In this document: positions 41,395-51,983 of the stretch, piece by piece
How positions within the stretch are numbered: position 1 is the stretch's first letter
How the letters are laid out: each line of letters opens with the position of its first letter
Assembly: GCA_028023455.1 (NCBI GenBank)
Contig: JAQFVV010000063.1
Coordinates: 2,973,081-3,037,080 of the forward strand
Source of the DNA: Epiperipatus broadwayi
Taxonomy: Eukaryota; Onychophora; Udeonychophora; Euonychophora; Peripatidae
Length of the DNA stretch: 64,000 bases
Direction: 5' to 3'
Made by a program: the position numbers and the translations under genes
The notes under the pieces: generated by a model
Told to the model about the DNA's origin: nothing
Seen by the model: only the letters and a program-made list of their open reading frames with translations
The model's database searches: none

Positions 41395-41727
41395 CACTGA
41401 AAACATTCTAATTACATACTTTATATATCCTAATTGATGTTGATAATATTTAAATTAAAAACATTCAGACATGTCAACTATTGATATTAATCAAGTTAAA
41501 ATATCTTTGGAGAAATTTCATGATTGATTTAAATATTCATTCTTGCTTATCAAGTGTTTCAGATAACTCTCTTTTTTTAATTAATTAATGAGGTAGTAAG
41601 AAGATATGGCTGCTATTTTGTTGTAAAAATTATTGTCAATAAACTGGGCAAAGAATAATTCTATTCCATATTGTTACAATTGTTTGAGTTTTAAATTCAA
41701 AGTGTTACATATATAAGCAATGGAAGT

Positions 41728-41850
41728 ATTCTAATCATATTTGTTATATAATGAGTGTGCCAATAGCTCTTAACAATCTTTTCAAAATATTCCTATTCTC
41801 AGACCAGTTTGTAGCTCTGGCTTTCATCAGTGAGGAGCTAGAATATTCAA
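41728..41850 (-). mobile_element. Hammerhead family 2, single-arm copy
   Basis: It matches the left arm of the palindrome at 42,032-42,471 (TTATATAATGAGTGTGCCAA, then AATAGCTCTTAACAA) and carries one ribozyme. Confidence 0.65.
41798..41834 (-). ncRNA. Hammerhead ribozyme, family 2
   Basis: On the minus strand: CUCA, CUGAUGA, a 12-nt stem II AAGCCAGAGCUA (AGC/GCU paired), CAAA in place of GAAA, CUGGUC with a GUC cleavage triplet, and UGAG pairing back to CUCA. Stem III is A-U plus C-G with a two-base loop. The G12-to-C change predicts loss of activity. Confidence 0.55.
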
Positions 41851-42135
41851 CCATTAGATTTAAAATACCAAGTCAAAAACAGCACTTTATGCAATGGTTA
41901 ATTATTAAGTAGAAAATCTGAAATTTTTAGACATTCATATGTCTTCAAATCAGTTCAGATACACTAATGTTAATAGCTTTAGTAATATAAAATTGCCAAA
42001 GCCTTAAAAGTAATAACAATAATTGGAAAAAAATCAAGTCATATATCATGTAACTTAATTTAATAAATTTGTATTACAAATGTTATATAATGAGTATGCC
42101 AATAGCTCTTAACAAGCTTTTCAGAATATTTCTAT

Positions 42136-42174
42136 CCTCTGACTAGTTTCTACCTCTGGCTTTCATCAGTGAGG
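42136..42174 (-). ncRNA. Hammerhead ribozyme, family 2, left-arm copy
   Basis: On the minus strand: CCUCA, intact CUGAUGA, stem II AAGCCAGAGGUA (GCC/GGU pairing), intact GAAA, CUAGUC giving A-U and C-G with loop UA and a GUC cleavage site, then AGAGG pairing with CCUC. There is an A-A mismatch next to the cleavage site. Confidence 0.65.
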
Positions 42175-42369
42175 CTCACTGTCAAAAGCTAGAAACCAAT
42201 CTAAGGATAGGAATATTCTGAAAAGCTTGTTAAAAGCTATTGCTCAGATCACTGAGAAAAGCCAGAGCTAGAAACTGATCTGAAGATAGGGATATTCTGA
42301 AAAGCTTGTTAAGGGCTATTGCATGGATCACTGATAAAAAAAACCAGGGCTAGAAACCTGTCTGAGAAT
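42174..42369 (+). ncRNA. Tandem array of three family 2 hammerhead-like units
   Basis: Unit 1 (42,174-42,206) has lost most of CUGAUGA. Unit 2 (42,246-42,286) reads CUGAGAA with intact GAAA and a CUGAUC cleavage block. Unit 3 (42,325-42,369) reads CUGAUAA with intact GAAA, then CCUGUC and UGAG. All keep stem II remnants but have core changes, so activity is doubtful. Confidence 0.5.
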
Positions 42370-42885
42370 AGGGATATTCTAAAAATCTTGCTAAGAGCTA
42401 TTGTCACACTCATTATATAACATTTGTAATACAAGCTTATTAAATTAAGTCACATAATATATGACTTGATTTTCTTGCAATATATACATATATATCATTT
42501 GCAAATATTATTTAAATAGATACTATTTATGAACATATATGTATATTATTTTATTGTGTTTAATAAAAATGTTTTTTTCAATAATAATACAAACATTTGT
42601 TTATGAATCTGCATATGATTCTATTTTGTCATTATTATAATGACTCTACATCAGTACATTATCATCATTGTCATAACGGTATGAAATAGGTCTATTCAGA
42701 AGTTAGATAAGTAAAAGAGCAGACTGATAATATAATAATGTTTTCATATATAATGTAAACAGCGTAACATCACTTTAATCTGAAGTCATATATATATATA
42801 TATATAGAGAGAGGGGGGGAATTTGAACTCAGGATTTTTCAGTCTATTCATCTTCCAGTTTATCTCAAGCAATTGATACACATGA

Positions 42886-42928
42886 CCACATTTTCTGCAG
42901 AACCAGCACTTATCAGTTGAGCCAGGTC
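42886..42928 (-). ncRNA. Hammerhead ribozyme, family 1, degenerate
   Basis: CUGAUAA replaces CUGAUGA, and the stem III and 3' stem I segments are lost or rearranged. Confidence 0.35.
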
Positions 42929-43116
42929 ATAATGTCCCACACATATATAAAATCAGGGCTCAGTTTATATTAAGTTTATATCAAATACAATAAGGGCTTT
43001 GAGCATTCCATCATTTGTTATTTGAATGAAATAGGTGATAGAATAGTTGGAAGTGTAAAAAAATTGAAGCCTGTCCATTAAAGTTTGAAAATTGTATATA
43101 TGTGTGGGAGATTATG

Positions 43117-43172
43117 ATCTGCCCTAACTGATGAGTTCTGGCTCTGCATGAAATACGTATAATGAGGAGTAT
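43117..43172 (+). ncRNA. Hammerhead ribozyme, family 1, partly degenerate
   Basis: The core CUGAUGA (43128-43134) and GAAA (43150-43153) are intact and stem III AUACGUAU is kept, but stem II (GUUCUG/CUGCAU) and stem I have lost pairs. Confidence 0.5.
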
Positions 43173-43195
43173 GTATTTTTCTCACATGTATGTGG

Positions 43196-43228
<33 letters not shown>

Positions 43229-43265
43229 CGAAATAGTGCCTAAAGCTAATCTGAGATAATGATGT

Positions 43266-43443
43266 AATTAGTTTCCAACCAGTAACCACCTAAACAGTCA
43301 CAGTAAATATAGCAACCAATATTTCTAACTGCTGTCAAGGCAACCTTCTTGCTATTAAAAGGTGTGAAGGTTGCCTTGACAGCAGTTAGAAATATTGGTT
43401 GCTATATTTACTGTGAATGTTTAGATGGTTACTGGTTGGAAAC

Positions 43444-43448
<5 letters not shown>
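43266..43448. repeat. Foldback element with 83-bp arms
   Basis: Arms 43266-43348 and 43366-43448 are nearly perfect reverse complements around a 17-nt loop. The arm core includes GTCAAGGCAACCTTC and its complement. Single arms recur at 23,058 and 52,535. TA bases adjoin both ends, which could be a Tc1/mariner-type TA duplication or part of the TA repeats. Confidence 0.85.
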
Positions 43449-43481
<33 letters not shown>

Positions 43482-43557
43482 GATTAGTTATGATAATTCT
43501 TAAAGTAATGATATATATATATATATATATATATATCATTACTTTAAGAATTATCAA
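43449..43557. repeat. TA repeats embedded in a small palindrome
   Basis: GATAATTCTTAAAGTAATGA lies left of a TA run and its exact complement lies right of it (about 43,490-43,556). A second TA run fills 43,449-43,480. The right arm overlaps the 3' end of the RTE copy. Confidence 0.8.
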
Positions 43558-46200
43558 TCCATTGCAGAAGAAAAATTTCTCCAAGTGAAGCCAGTTTTTA
43601 CAATTTATTGCTGATCTTTTCCATGATATATCTTACTTTTTTCATCCATCCATCTTATATATGAACTTTTTTAGATCTTTTATAATCTAATGATTTTTGG
43701 TTTAAGACTTTTAGTTATCTATTTATTATAATCTCCTCTAGCAATAAATGCAGCCCAGCTCCAATTCCGCCTCTTAACTCTTTCAATAAACATTGCTACC
43801 TATTTGATCTCTCAGACATGTACTCTTAATATATATTTCTCATACTTATTGACTACTCTGAAATTTCTGCATTGCTCTTATATTAAGTGTCCAATCTCAG
43901 ATTCATAAAGAATGACTGGTAAAATACATTTGGTAAAAACTTTCATTTTCAAACATATCGGTATATTTCTTTTTTATATTAAATGATTTCTACCCAAAAT
44001 CACTCCAGCCAATTTTAATTCTTTTATTAATTTCATCCATTATGTTTCTTTTTGTATAAATATTCTGAACAAGATATGTATAATCATTTACTTGTATCTT
44101 CTTTTAAGAAACTCCACTAAACATTATTTTAATATTTTTAGCATTTATCTTTAGTCTTATTTTTTTGATTTTATCTGATAACTCTTGTGATCTTTCCTGA
44201 AGCATTGAAGCATTATAATAAAAAAAAAACAGATTAGCAGCAAAATCTAGATGACTTAAATAATCTCTTTTTACCTTTAGTCTTTAGTTTCCCATTTTTA
44301 ATCCACAAAATACTTCATGTAAAATTGCTATAAAATGTTTTGGAGTATGGAATCACTGGTCAAACACCCATCTCAATGATAAATGCATTATTATTACCAC
44401 ATAATCTAATCATTGCTGTTGTGTTCTATTAAACATTTCTCAGAATATGACAATATCCTAGTTCTGTATCTTGATCATCCAATGTTATAATCACTGCAGA
44501 ATGCTTATAGAATCAAATGATTTGAGTCTAATGCTTAATGACAACTCATATTTATTGGTCCTTTTTAAACTTTTCTCAATACCTGGATGTGATCCATTGA
44601 GCTTAAAACTACTTTTAAATCCAGCACATTCTTTTGGTTGATTAAAATTTAAAGTTGCTGAAGATGATAGACTAATAGAAGATGGATAATGATGTAATTT
44701 TTAATATCTCATATCTCTTAAAAGTCAATATTAATACAGAATTTTTTCAATCGTTGAATATATCTTTATTATTTATACATTTGTGATATAATTTTGTCAA
44801 CAATTTTTCTATTTTTATCACCTGCTTCTTTTAAGATATCAATTATAATTCCATCATTTCAAAGAGCTTTTCTTCTCTTGATAGATTTAAATGCATGTTT
44901 AATTTAAAATTTTGGACTATTCAGAAGATGTAATAATTGTAGTTGATATTTTCCCACACTTCATGATGTCATTTCTCTTTTTAATAATAGTTCCAGTTAT
45001 TCTTATTGTTGCAGAAATAATTTTCCTTCTAATACTAAGATGTTGTTTTATATTTTTAAGATTTTTATGCACTTTTATAGCTTCAATTTTTTCTTAAAAG
45101 TTCAATTTTAAAAATGTTCATATCCCTTCTTTTCTTCATAAATTGTCTTGTTTCAGTAGAAAATTTACTGTTAATTATTCCTTTTTTGTATGACTAATTT
45201 TTCTCCTTGTTGTTAATAGTGAATCAGTTATTTTTTTATTGATTTCACTCACGTCTTAACTATTTCCAAAATCTATTAATATTTTAAAACACTTTGCAAA
45301 CTCTAATTTAAATTTAATGAAAAGTTTTTCAAGATTAAAAATGTTAACATTTAATACTGTTTTACTTAAAAAAATTTGTTCTAATTTTATAGTAACATGT
45401 ATCTATCATCTCTATAATTAATGGCCATTTCCTGAATTGTATCTATTAGAAACATTATAGTATTGAAATACATATTTTTTGTTAGTCAAAGTTTAATCCA
45501 ATTCTGCTGTTTTCTTTTTCTGGATGCTCAAATGTCAATTTCCAGTCAAGCATTGGTGGTCGAGTGGTCGGCACAGTTGCCTTACAAGCAGTTGTCCCGG
45601 GTTTGTGGGTTTGCTTCCTGGCTGATGCTTTGACACATGGAAAAAAAATGCCAATTTCCATTTAGCATTTTTCTTAAAGAAAAAATTCATAATATATAAT
45701 GATACAATATTTCTCTCTCTCTAAATTCCACAACTCTATGTCCTTACTTATTTCTATCAACATAAACAAATATATCTATAGCACTTTCATCTTTTGATTG
45801 TTTACCAATTCTACCATTAAAGTCCCCTACGACAATTCTAAAAAGTTGTTTGAGCACGATCAAAAGTATTTTACATATTCACATAAAATGCTTTACTTCT
45901 TCATCAAAATAAGAACTATAATTTGGAGGATTAACCACATTTGGTATTTCTATTAATTTGAAAAACTAATCTTACTACTTCGTCTGAAATGTCATAAATC
46001 TCCACAATGTTGAACTTACACTTTTTATTTACAATAAATCCCATTCTTCTTACGCTTTTAATATTTGTGCTTTTGTGGTAGATTCGATTACCATTGTTTA
46101 AATCAATTATCTCTTCATATTTTTTTTGACTTTATAAAAAGTCCAACAATGTCTAATTTTATATTATACAGTTCTTCCAATTCAATGAACTATTCTTCAC
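43545..46200 (-). pseudogene. Decayed RTE-type retrotransposon with endonuclease and RT
   Basis: Read on the minus strand from about 46,200. The endonuclease starts with YNIKLDIVGL-like and RRMGFIVNKKCKFNIVEIYD-like segments (about 46,180-46,000), then GDFNGRIG near 45,805-45,828. After a SINE insertion the domain continues, followed by KRRKALEMMELIIDILKEAG near 44,890-44,830 and DHIQVLRKV near 44,570, matching the reverse transcriptase of the plus-strand copy at 57.2 kb. The 3' end (ATTATCAATCCATTGCAG on the plus strand near 43,550) matches the RTE terminus. RTE proteins combine endonuclease and reverse transcriptase and lack ORF1. Many stops and frameshifts make this copy dead. It is the only one of the three long RTE copies here that keeps the endonuclease. 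Confidence 0.75.
45545..45648 (+). mobile_element. tRNA-derived SINE inserted in the RTE copy
   Basis: A-box-like TGGTCGAGTGG at 45557-45567, B-box-like GGGTTTGCTTCC at 45607-45618, and an A run at the 3' end. The target duplication is TGTCAATTTCCA at 45533-45544 and TGCCAATTTCCA at 45649-45660, one mismatch in 12. Confidence 0.88.
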
Positions 46201-47129
46201 TTTAAAATGTTCAGTAGTATCATTATCAAATGCAGACTAGGTCCACTATCAGAGAATTCCCCCTCCCCCAACTTCAGCTCCTTGGATGGAAACTTTATAG
46301 CCTCTTGAGAGTAAGGGGGCATTTTATAAAAAAAAAAACGTTTATTCACAACCACATTCATGACGCCTTCAAAAAAACTCATCTTACATAAAAACTATCA
46401 GGCAACTGAGAAGAAAGACCATGATGTTTCTTGATCATAAAATCAGAAGTAAAAAACAATGCATTTACCACACTGGCTGATGCATGCTGGTAAATATCCC
46501 ATCCATATTTGTTTACTATAAAAATATTTAGTAATAACAACTACAACGATAAGAATGTATGGATGAATATTAGAAAATTTGTTCTGCCGATTCCTTTAAG
46601 TCCTCACAAATGATTTTTTTTTTTCAGTAATAGAAAACTTCTTTCTGCAGCCATATATAATATTAACTACATTATTCGAATGTTAAATGCTGTTATTAGT
46701 ATATGAGACCCACGCACATGAAAACTATTGGACAAAACAATAATAAAGAAGTGGAGATTCACTTTGACATATAGTTCTTTTTATATATTAAAACGATTCT
46801 CTTTAACAACTTCAGATAATTATATTTGACAGTGGGTATCCATTTTCTTATTATCATATTAAGCAATGGCAGTCGAGATGTGTGTCTCATTTACTATTTG
46901 AACGATCTATTTAATTAACATTATATATTTTTACTTTGTGATTATTTTTATTATTTATTTATCATTTAAATGTTTGTTACAAAGTTTAAAATAAAAAGAT
47001 ATTCATTTACTTTGTTAAATAAAAATCAATCTATTTAATAAATAACACAATAAAATTATTAGATTTATTTATTCTCACACCTCCCGCCATAGTTGTTCCA
47101 TATAATCTTTTTAATATGTAAAGAGAATT
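46201..47129. other. AT-rich non-coding stretch
   Basis: No gene recognised. A short segment near 46,900-46,950 (ATTTGAACGATCTATT) recurs near 47,790. Confidence 0.5.
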
Positions 47130-47311
47130 GCTACATTTTCATTTACCATTGTCAAACTTCCTCTACTCACAACTTTAACGCCACCCATTTCAGATAAATA
47201 CAATAATGATTATTACTAATTATTTTCGAAACTAGAGATTATCTCTAGCACAGATATAAACTTTAAACCTCAGTTAAAGATTAATATATCTGATTTTTTA
47301 AATTTACACAC
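47130..47311 (+). repeat. Local direct repeat, copy 1
   Basis: About 180 bp matching 47,538-47,724 with few changes. It contains a conserved hairpin, CTAGAGATTATCTCTAG. The nature of the repeat is unknown. Confidence 0.75.
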
Positions 47312-47428
47312 ACGCAGTTATTCACTTTTGTCTGTCCCGTATGTAAAATCTTTTATGATATAATAAACATCTCCACACTTCCCCATTCTTTTCAAATTCA
47401 TATAAATGAAGATATAATAAAATACAAA

Positions 47429-47482
47429 TGACCCCAAGATGCATTTCGTGCTGAACCAGCACTCATCAGTTGGCCCAGGTCA
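47429..47482 (-). ncRNA. Hammerhead ribozyme, family 1, best-preserved copy
   Basis: On the minus strand: UGACC, UGGG, CCAA, intact CUGAUGA, fully Watson-Crick stem II GUGCUG/CAGCAC with loop GUU, intact GAAA, UGCAUC giving an AU/AU minimal stem III with C at the cleavage position (AUC), then UUGG and GGUCA. Stem I pairs CCAA/UUGG and UGACC/GGUCA. Against the GAUC/GAUC copies this is a compensatory change. It lies in an element fragment, not a full palindrome. Confidence 0.8.
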
Positions 47483-47537
47483 CTATCTCTCATATATATC
47501 TTTATTATATGCGAAGTATTTATCTAGAGTAAATTAT

Positions 47538-47724
47538 TACATTTTCATTTACCATTGTCAAACTTCCTCCACTCACAACTTTGACGCCATCCATTTCAGA
47601 TAAATACAATAATGATTATTACTAATCATTTTTGAAACTAGAGATTATCTCTAGCACAGATATAAACCTTAAACCTCTGTTAAAGATTAAATATATCTGA
47701 TTTTTTTTTTTAATTTTACACTGT
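47538..47724 (+). repeat. Local direct repeat, copy 2
   Basis: Matches 47,130-47,311, including the CTAGAGATTATCTCTAG hairpin. The isolated family 1 ribozyme lies between the two copies. Confidence 0.75.
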
Positions 47725-47845
47725 TTGCAAGCGAAGCTCTAACTTGTCTGATCACTAGTGGATGTGGGTAACTCATTTACTGCAAAAGCATTTCATATTT
47801 GAACGATCTATTCAATGTTATATATTTTCACTTTGGGATTGTAAT

Positions 47846-49699
47846 CATCATATATAGATAACATGTGTGTGCGATGTAAAAAAATATTTTTTTTAAATAG
47901 TTCACGGTATGACTAAAGTCTGTTCAGGATACATCTAAAAAAAAAACGTTGAAACAGAAAATTATTTTCTCTGTACTAATCCAATGCATAGTGATGGAAA
48001 TTTAGAATTTTCTTTGGTGTTTTGCCCTCTGGTTTATAAATTTTAGATAACCTTTTACTGACTAATAATTGAATGGCTTTAAAAGTTGTCTAAGAACTAG
48101 CTACCTAAAAGTAAAATTTTATATTTTCTTTATAACTTAGAAAAACTTTTTAGATTTTATCCAGCTCAGTTTCAAATCCCACTTATCCTCATTTCATTAA
48201 ACAAATAAAGAAAAAAAAAGCTAGTAATTAAATTTCGCTAGTAAATACAAGTTATTAGCAAATAGAGAGAAATACAACTTTAAAAAAAAAATTACTAAAC
48301 CGTTTTTATATGCTGTGGCACGAACTGAAAAACATTTGAGTTTTTTCTCATAAAAAGTTATCTTTGATGCGATTTATTAATTGACTATTGATAAGTACTG
48401 TATTATTAACTGTGTATATATAGTTAACTTCAATTGGTGCGCTTAACAATTCATTTTAAATATTAATAATTTTTGAAAGATTTTCAACATCATAAATTAT
48501 TTCAATAACAAAATCTCATTTTCATACACTTTTAATTTTCTTTTTTATCAGTAAAATAAAAGTTGGATTTGACTGTAAACAAATCATTTAGATTTCTCTA
48601 GATTTCTTTACGAGATGAAAAAACAATTTAAATGTTCATAATTTATAAAGAGATAAATTAAAAATCTCACATGCAAAATGTTTTAAGTGGCAGATGCTGA
48701 CAATATGATGTGAATGATTATTGAATTTTCTCTCAAGTGAATACGTAGTTCATTAATTTAGCTATCTTTTAGATGAGATTCTAGAGTGTGTTTGAGTGGA
48801 ATAATGAAAATGGGGAGTGGACCAAAATCAGATGCTCAGCAAATGATATTACTCACTATACGATTTGTTTTTTTGTATTTTTTAGAAAGTAAAAAAAAAA
48901 AACATCGTATGAATATGAAATGATTTAAAATCATTCCGAGGATATTTGTAGAGCATGCTCTAATGAACTCAATTAACGCTGGGAAAAAAAAACATAAAGT
49001 AATAAATTTTATTGCTAATAAAAAAACATCAAAAAGCAATTCATATTTTAAATGTCAAGAGAGAATGAAAAGCCATATAGATTTTTACAGATTTATAAAT
49101 TGAAAATTAATAAAACTTGAACAAATCAAGCTATGTATAAAATGTTTGGGGTAGAAAAAAAATTTGATCAAGAGATTATTTTTCCACTAATAACTCATGC
49201 ATCATCCTTTTTAATTTTTTTTTTTTGGAATTATTTTTCTCTCTCTTTTCTCACACATCTTTTTTTATGTCTTCTCTTTTTCATTCCACCTTATTTTTTT
49301 GCTTTAAATATATTCTGCTTTCTTTTTTCTTCTCTTAATTTTTTTTATTTCTCTTTCTCCCTCTTTTGTTTATCTATTGTTTCTATATTTTTTTGTATTT
49401 AGTTTTTTTCCTCTTTTACTACTTGCTTGTTCTTTTTCTCTCCATTATTTTGTCTTCATCAAACACATTTTGAAAAACTTTATTGAATAAAAAAAACGAC
49501 ATGATATTTATTATGCTGCCTGAGATCTATATGTGGCTCCATTTTCCATAACTTTTTTTTCCATAGATGCTCTGAAAAATTGGTTATTAAGTAAAAAATA
49601 ATAAAAGTATAAACATTATTTATTAAAAAAATGTAACTATTCAAAATGTAGTTTTTAAATTTAAGTGAACCAATTGTGATTGGTCACTTTATTCCATTT
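47846..49699. other. AT-rich non-coding stretch
   Basis: No gene recognised. A pyrimidine-rich tract spans about 49,205-49,450 and produces a low-complexity Phe/Ser/Leu frame that is not a credible gene. Confidence 0.5.
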
Positions 49700-50869
49700 T
49701 TATCCTCTTCAATTAGTATTGATCCACTGCATGATGAAGGTCTTTTCAACATGGATAAAGATCACTTCAAATTTGATCAATTATTCTGATCCCCAGTCTT
49801 CAGTCTCTAAAATATGCCAGAAAGCTTCTTTATTTTATCATACCATCTCACATATGGTCTCCTTTTGGTTTTTTTGCAACTTTTAATTTGATTAACATCA
49901 ACTATCTATTTATTATTATCTATTTTAGAAATATGTTCACCCCAGCTACATTTTAGTTTCATATTTTTTTCAATGATGTCAATGACATCCATTTGGTACC
50001 TCATCCATGCATTTTATTTTTGATATTTTCTTATTATTTTTAAAATACATCTTCCTATGTTTTAGTGAGTAATGTAAAGTATTTGAATTGCTCTTCTGCT
50101 AAATGATCAAATTTCAGATCCTTAAGTAAAAACTGATAAAACATATCAGCTATAAAAGTAACCTTTCCTTGCAAAAACACAGGAATATTTCCTTTTATTA
50201 TTAAATTAATTCTATCACAAGCACTTCATCCAAGTTTAATTACATGATTAATTTCATCCATCATGTTTCCATCTGGATTAATAATATTTAATTCATGATT
50301 ATCAATTTTGATTCTGAGACAATTCATTAAACATTAGTTTAATCTTTTTAGTATTTATCTTTAGTCCTATTTTCTTACTTTTATATCATTACTCTTGCAA
50401 CATTTCTTGAAATGTTTGAGCATTACTTACAAAAACTACCACATTATATGCAAATTCTAGATGATTTAAGTAACATCCATTTATTTTTACTCTCTTAGCT
50501 TCACATTTTAATACACAAAATATTTCATATAAAACAGCTGCTCCAAGTTTTGGAGATATGGAATCAGCCAATCATAAACCGTTCTCAATGTTGAACTTTT
50601 TAGTAGCACCATAAAATTTAATTATTGCTGTTACATTTTGACAAATATTCTTCAGATTATGACAATATCTTGGATCTATACCATGGTAATTCAATGCATT
50701 AATGACTGCAGAAAGTCTTAGAGAATCAAAGGCCTCTGTAAATGCATTTTAATTAACTTGGTAAAGATTTTGAATAGAACTGATAAAAGACTGACATGTC
50801 TATAGTTTCCAATAACTTCTTTATCATTCTGCAATAACTGAAATACAGGCTTATTATATACCTGTATCA

Positions 50870-51290
50870 ATATATGTAATATATAGAGTATATGAGCACA
50901 GATTTTCACATGATCCACCACTCTATCTCATATCACTGATACACTTGAACACATACATATCAAAAAGATAAATAATCACCAATATTTGTATTTCATGCTA
51001 AACCAGAAATCATCAGTTGGTCCAGATTATCATCTCTACACATACATGCAATAAGTGCTCAGATATATATCAAGATAGTCAATCCTCATACTTTAATGGA
51101 CAGGCTTTAATCCACTCCCCACTACAACTCTTCAAACATTTGTCCAATTGAAAATCTGATAATGGACCAATCAAAGGCCACCCTGAGTTCAAAATTCTTG
51201 GCCCACCCATGTTGACCTAAAGTCAATCTGACCCCTCATGTACAGGACATAATCCATTTAATATATATACAAGGGATGGGAAGACATATC
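50870..51290. mobile_element. Hammerhead foldback family 1 copy nested in RTE
   Basis: Family blocks occur in the usual order: a CACTCTATCTCATATCACTGA block, the ribozyme, AGTGCTCAG, a TTTAATGGACAGGCTTTAAT block and CACTCCCCACTACAACTCTT. The RTE reading order resumes on both sides, so the element inserted into, or was carried into, the RTE copy. The second arm is largely missing. Confidence 0.7.
50974..51028 (-). ncRNA. Hammerhead ribozyme, family 1
   Basis: The core CUGAUGA and GAAA are intact. Stem I is CCAA/UUGG plus AAUC/GAUU, a compensatory variant of GAUC/GAUC. Stem II (UUUCUG/UAGCAU) has lost pairs, and stem III AUACAAAU is weakened. Confidence 0.6.
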
Positions 51291-51540
51291 TACTGTGTAA
51301 TCACTCTTTATTAAATACCAATATTGTTACTACTTTTTGCAATGATCATTTAGAAATTTAATATATACCTATTCTAGCATTTTTTTCTATATTCGTCACA
51401 TGCTTCTTTTAAGATATTTATTATAATTCCATTATTCCCTTAAACTTTCCTCTTTTTTATAGATTTAATTGAGTGTTTCATTTTTTCTTTTAAAATACTG
51501 AGCAATTCAGAAATAGTAATAAGTGTAGAGAATAATATGT

Positions 51541-51567
51541 TTGTTGTTGTTGTTGTTGTTGTTGTTG
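51541..51567. repeat. (TTG)n microsatellite
   Basis: Nine TTG units inside the RTE copy, read as poly-Gln on the minus strand. Confidence 0.9.
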
Positions 51568-51813
51568 ATTATTACTATATAATACTTTATAGAACTCTTC
51601 TGCCATTTCCTGAATCTTTTTTTTTTTAGTAATTAATTCCATCTTTTTTCTTACTGCAAAATAATTTTTTTTCAATATCAAAATGTTGTTTTACATTTTT
51701 TGAGACTTTTATTCCCTTCTGAAACTTTCCTTGCCAATTTACAATATTTTCTTATATTATTTTATAAAACTCTAGATATTAAATTCTTTTTAATGTATTA
51801 TTTATATATATAT

Positions 51814-51983
51814 ATGTCAACAGATGGCGTTCTACCAAAAACACCGTCAAGCGTTTGTTTACATAAACGTCAGAGCATGCATTCACTATCTCTAACTTTA
51901 ATTCCACTTTCAGATCTTAATTTCAAGCTATTTGCTATCGTCAGTGAAAGACAGGAATTTTAGAAACTAGATCTAAACACAAA
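51814..51983 (-). repeat. Hammerhead family 3, copy A
   Basis: 170 bp starting ATGTCAACAGATGGCGTTCT and repeated at 52,211-52,380 with few changes. It carries one ribozyme on the minus strand. Confidence 0.85.
51907..51950 (-). ncRNA. Hammerhead ribozyme, family 3, copy A
   Basis: On the minus strand: CUUUCA, CUGACGA (allowed CUGANGA core), stem II UAGC...AGCUU with an AAAUA-type loop, GAAA, UUAAGAUC forming AUU/GAU around AA with C at the cleavage position (AUC), and UGAAAG closing a six-base-pair stem I. All core bases are intact. Confidence 0.75.

Larger units (their letters stand above)
42032..42471. mobile_element. Hammerhead family 2 palindrome with internal tandem array
   Basis: The left arm begins AATCAAGTCATATATCATG and the right arm ends with its near complement at 42,471. 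Shared blocks are TTGTATTACAAATG, TATATAATGAGT and AGCTCTTAACAAGC. Between the arms three further units are repeated in tandem: the shared GCTAGAAAC occurs at 42,188, 42,267 and 42,349, a period of about 80 bp. Each unit contains a ribozyme-like segment and a GATATTCTGAAAAGCTTG-type spacer. Confidence 0.7.
42815..43197. mobile_element. Hammerhead foldback family 1 copy between TA repeats
   Basis: The left end is GGAATTTGAACTCAGG. The arms face each other around 43,010 (GGGCTTTGAGCATTCC block). The right arm stops at a (TA)n run at 43,198 before the tRNA-like end. Ribozyme segments occur in both arms. Confidence 0.65.
49700..51760 (-). pseudogene. Decayed RTE-type retrotransposon, RT part
   Basis: Read on the minus strand from about 51,760. 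An N-terminal part near 51,650 is followed by FKGIMELIINILKEACDE near 51,440-51,390, matching KAPGNDGIVDILKEAGEE of the plus-strand copy. After an insertion at about 50,870-51,290, VIGNYRHVSLLSVLFKIFTK appears near 50,810-50,755. Then come SISPKLGAAVLYEIFCVLKC, VKINGCYLNHLEFAYNVVVF (the FADD core decayed to FAYN) and a degenerate tail to about 49,700. The catalytic Asp change and the stops show it is dead. The endonuclease is missing, so the copy is 5'-truncated. Confidence 0.75.

Noticed and set aside
42032-42471. CRISPR-like array
   Set aside because: The repeats of about 80-bp period have no short unique spacers, and the context is eukaryotic.
44912-45097. 61-codon plus-strand hydrophobic frame
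   Set aside because: It is the antisense of the minus-strand RTE copy.
49133-49402. Phe/Ser/Leu-rich 89-codon frame, membrane-protein-like
   Set aside because: It is a pyrimidine-rich tract with no start context or similarity; composition explains it.
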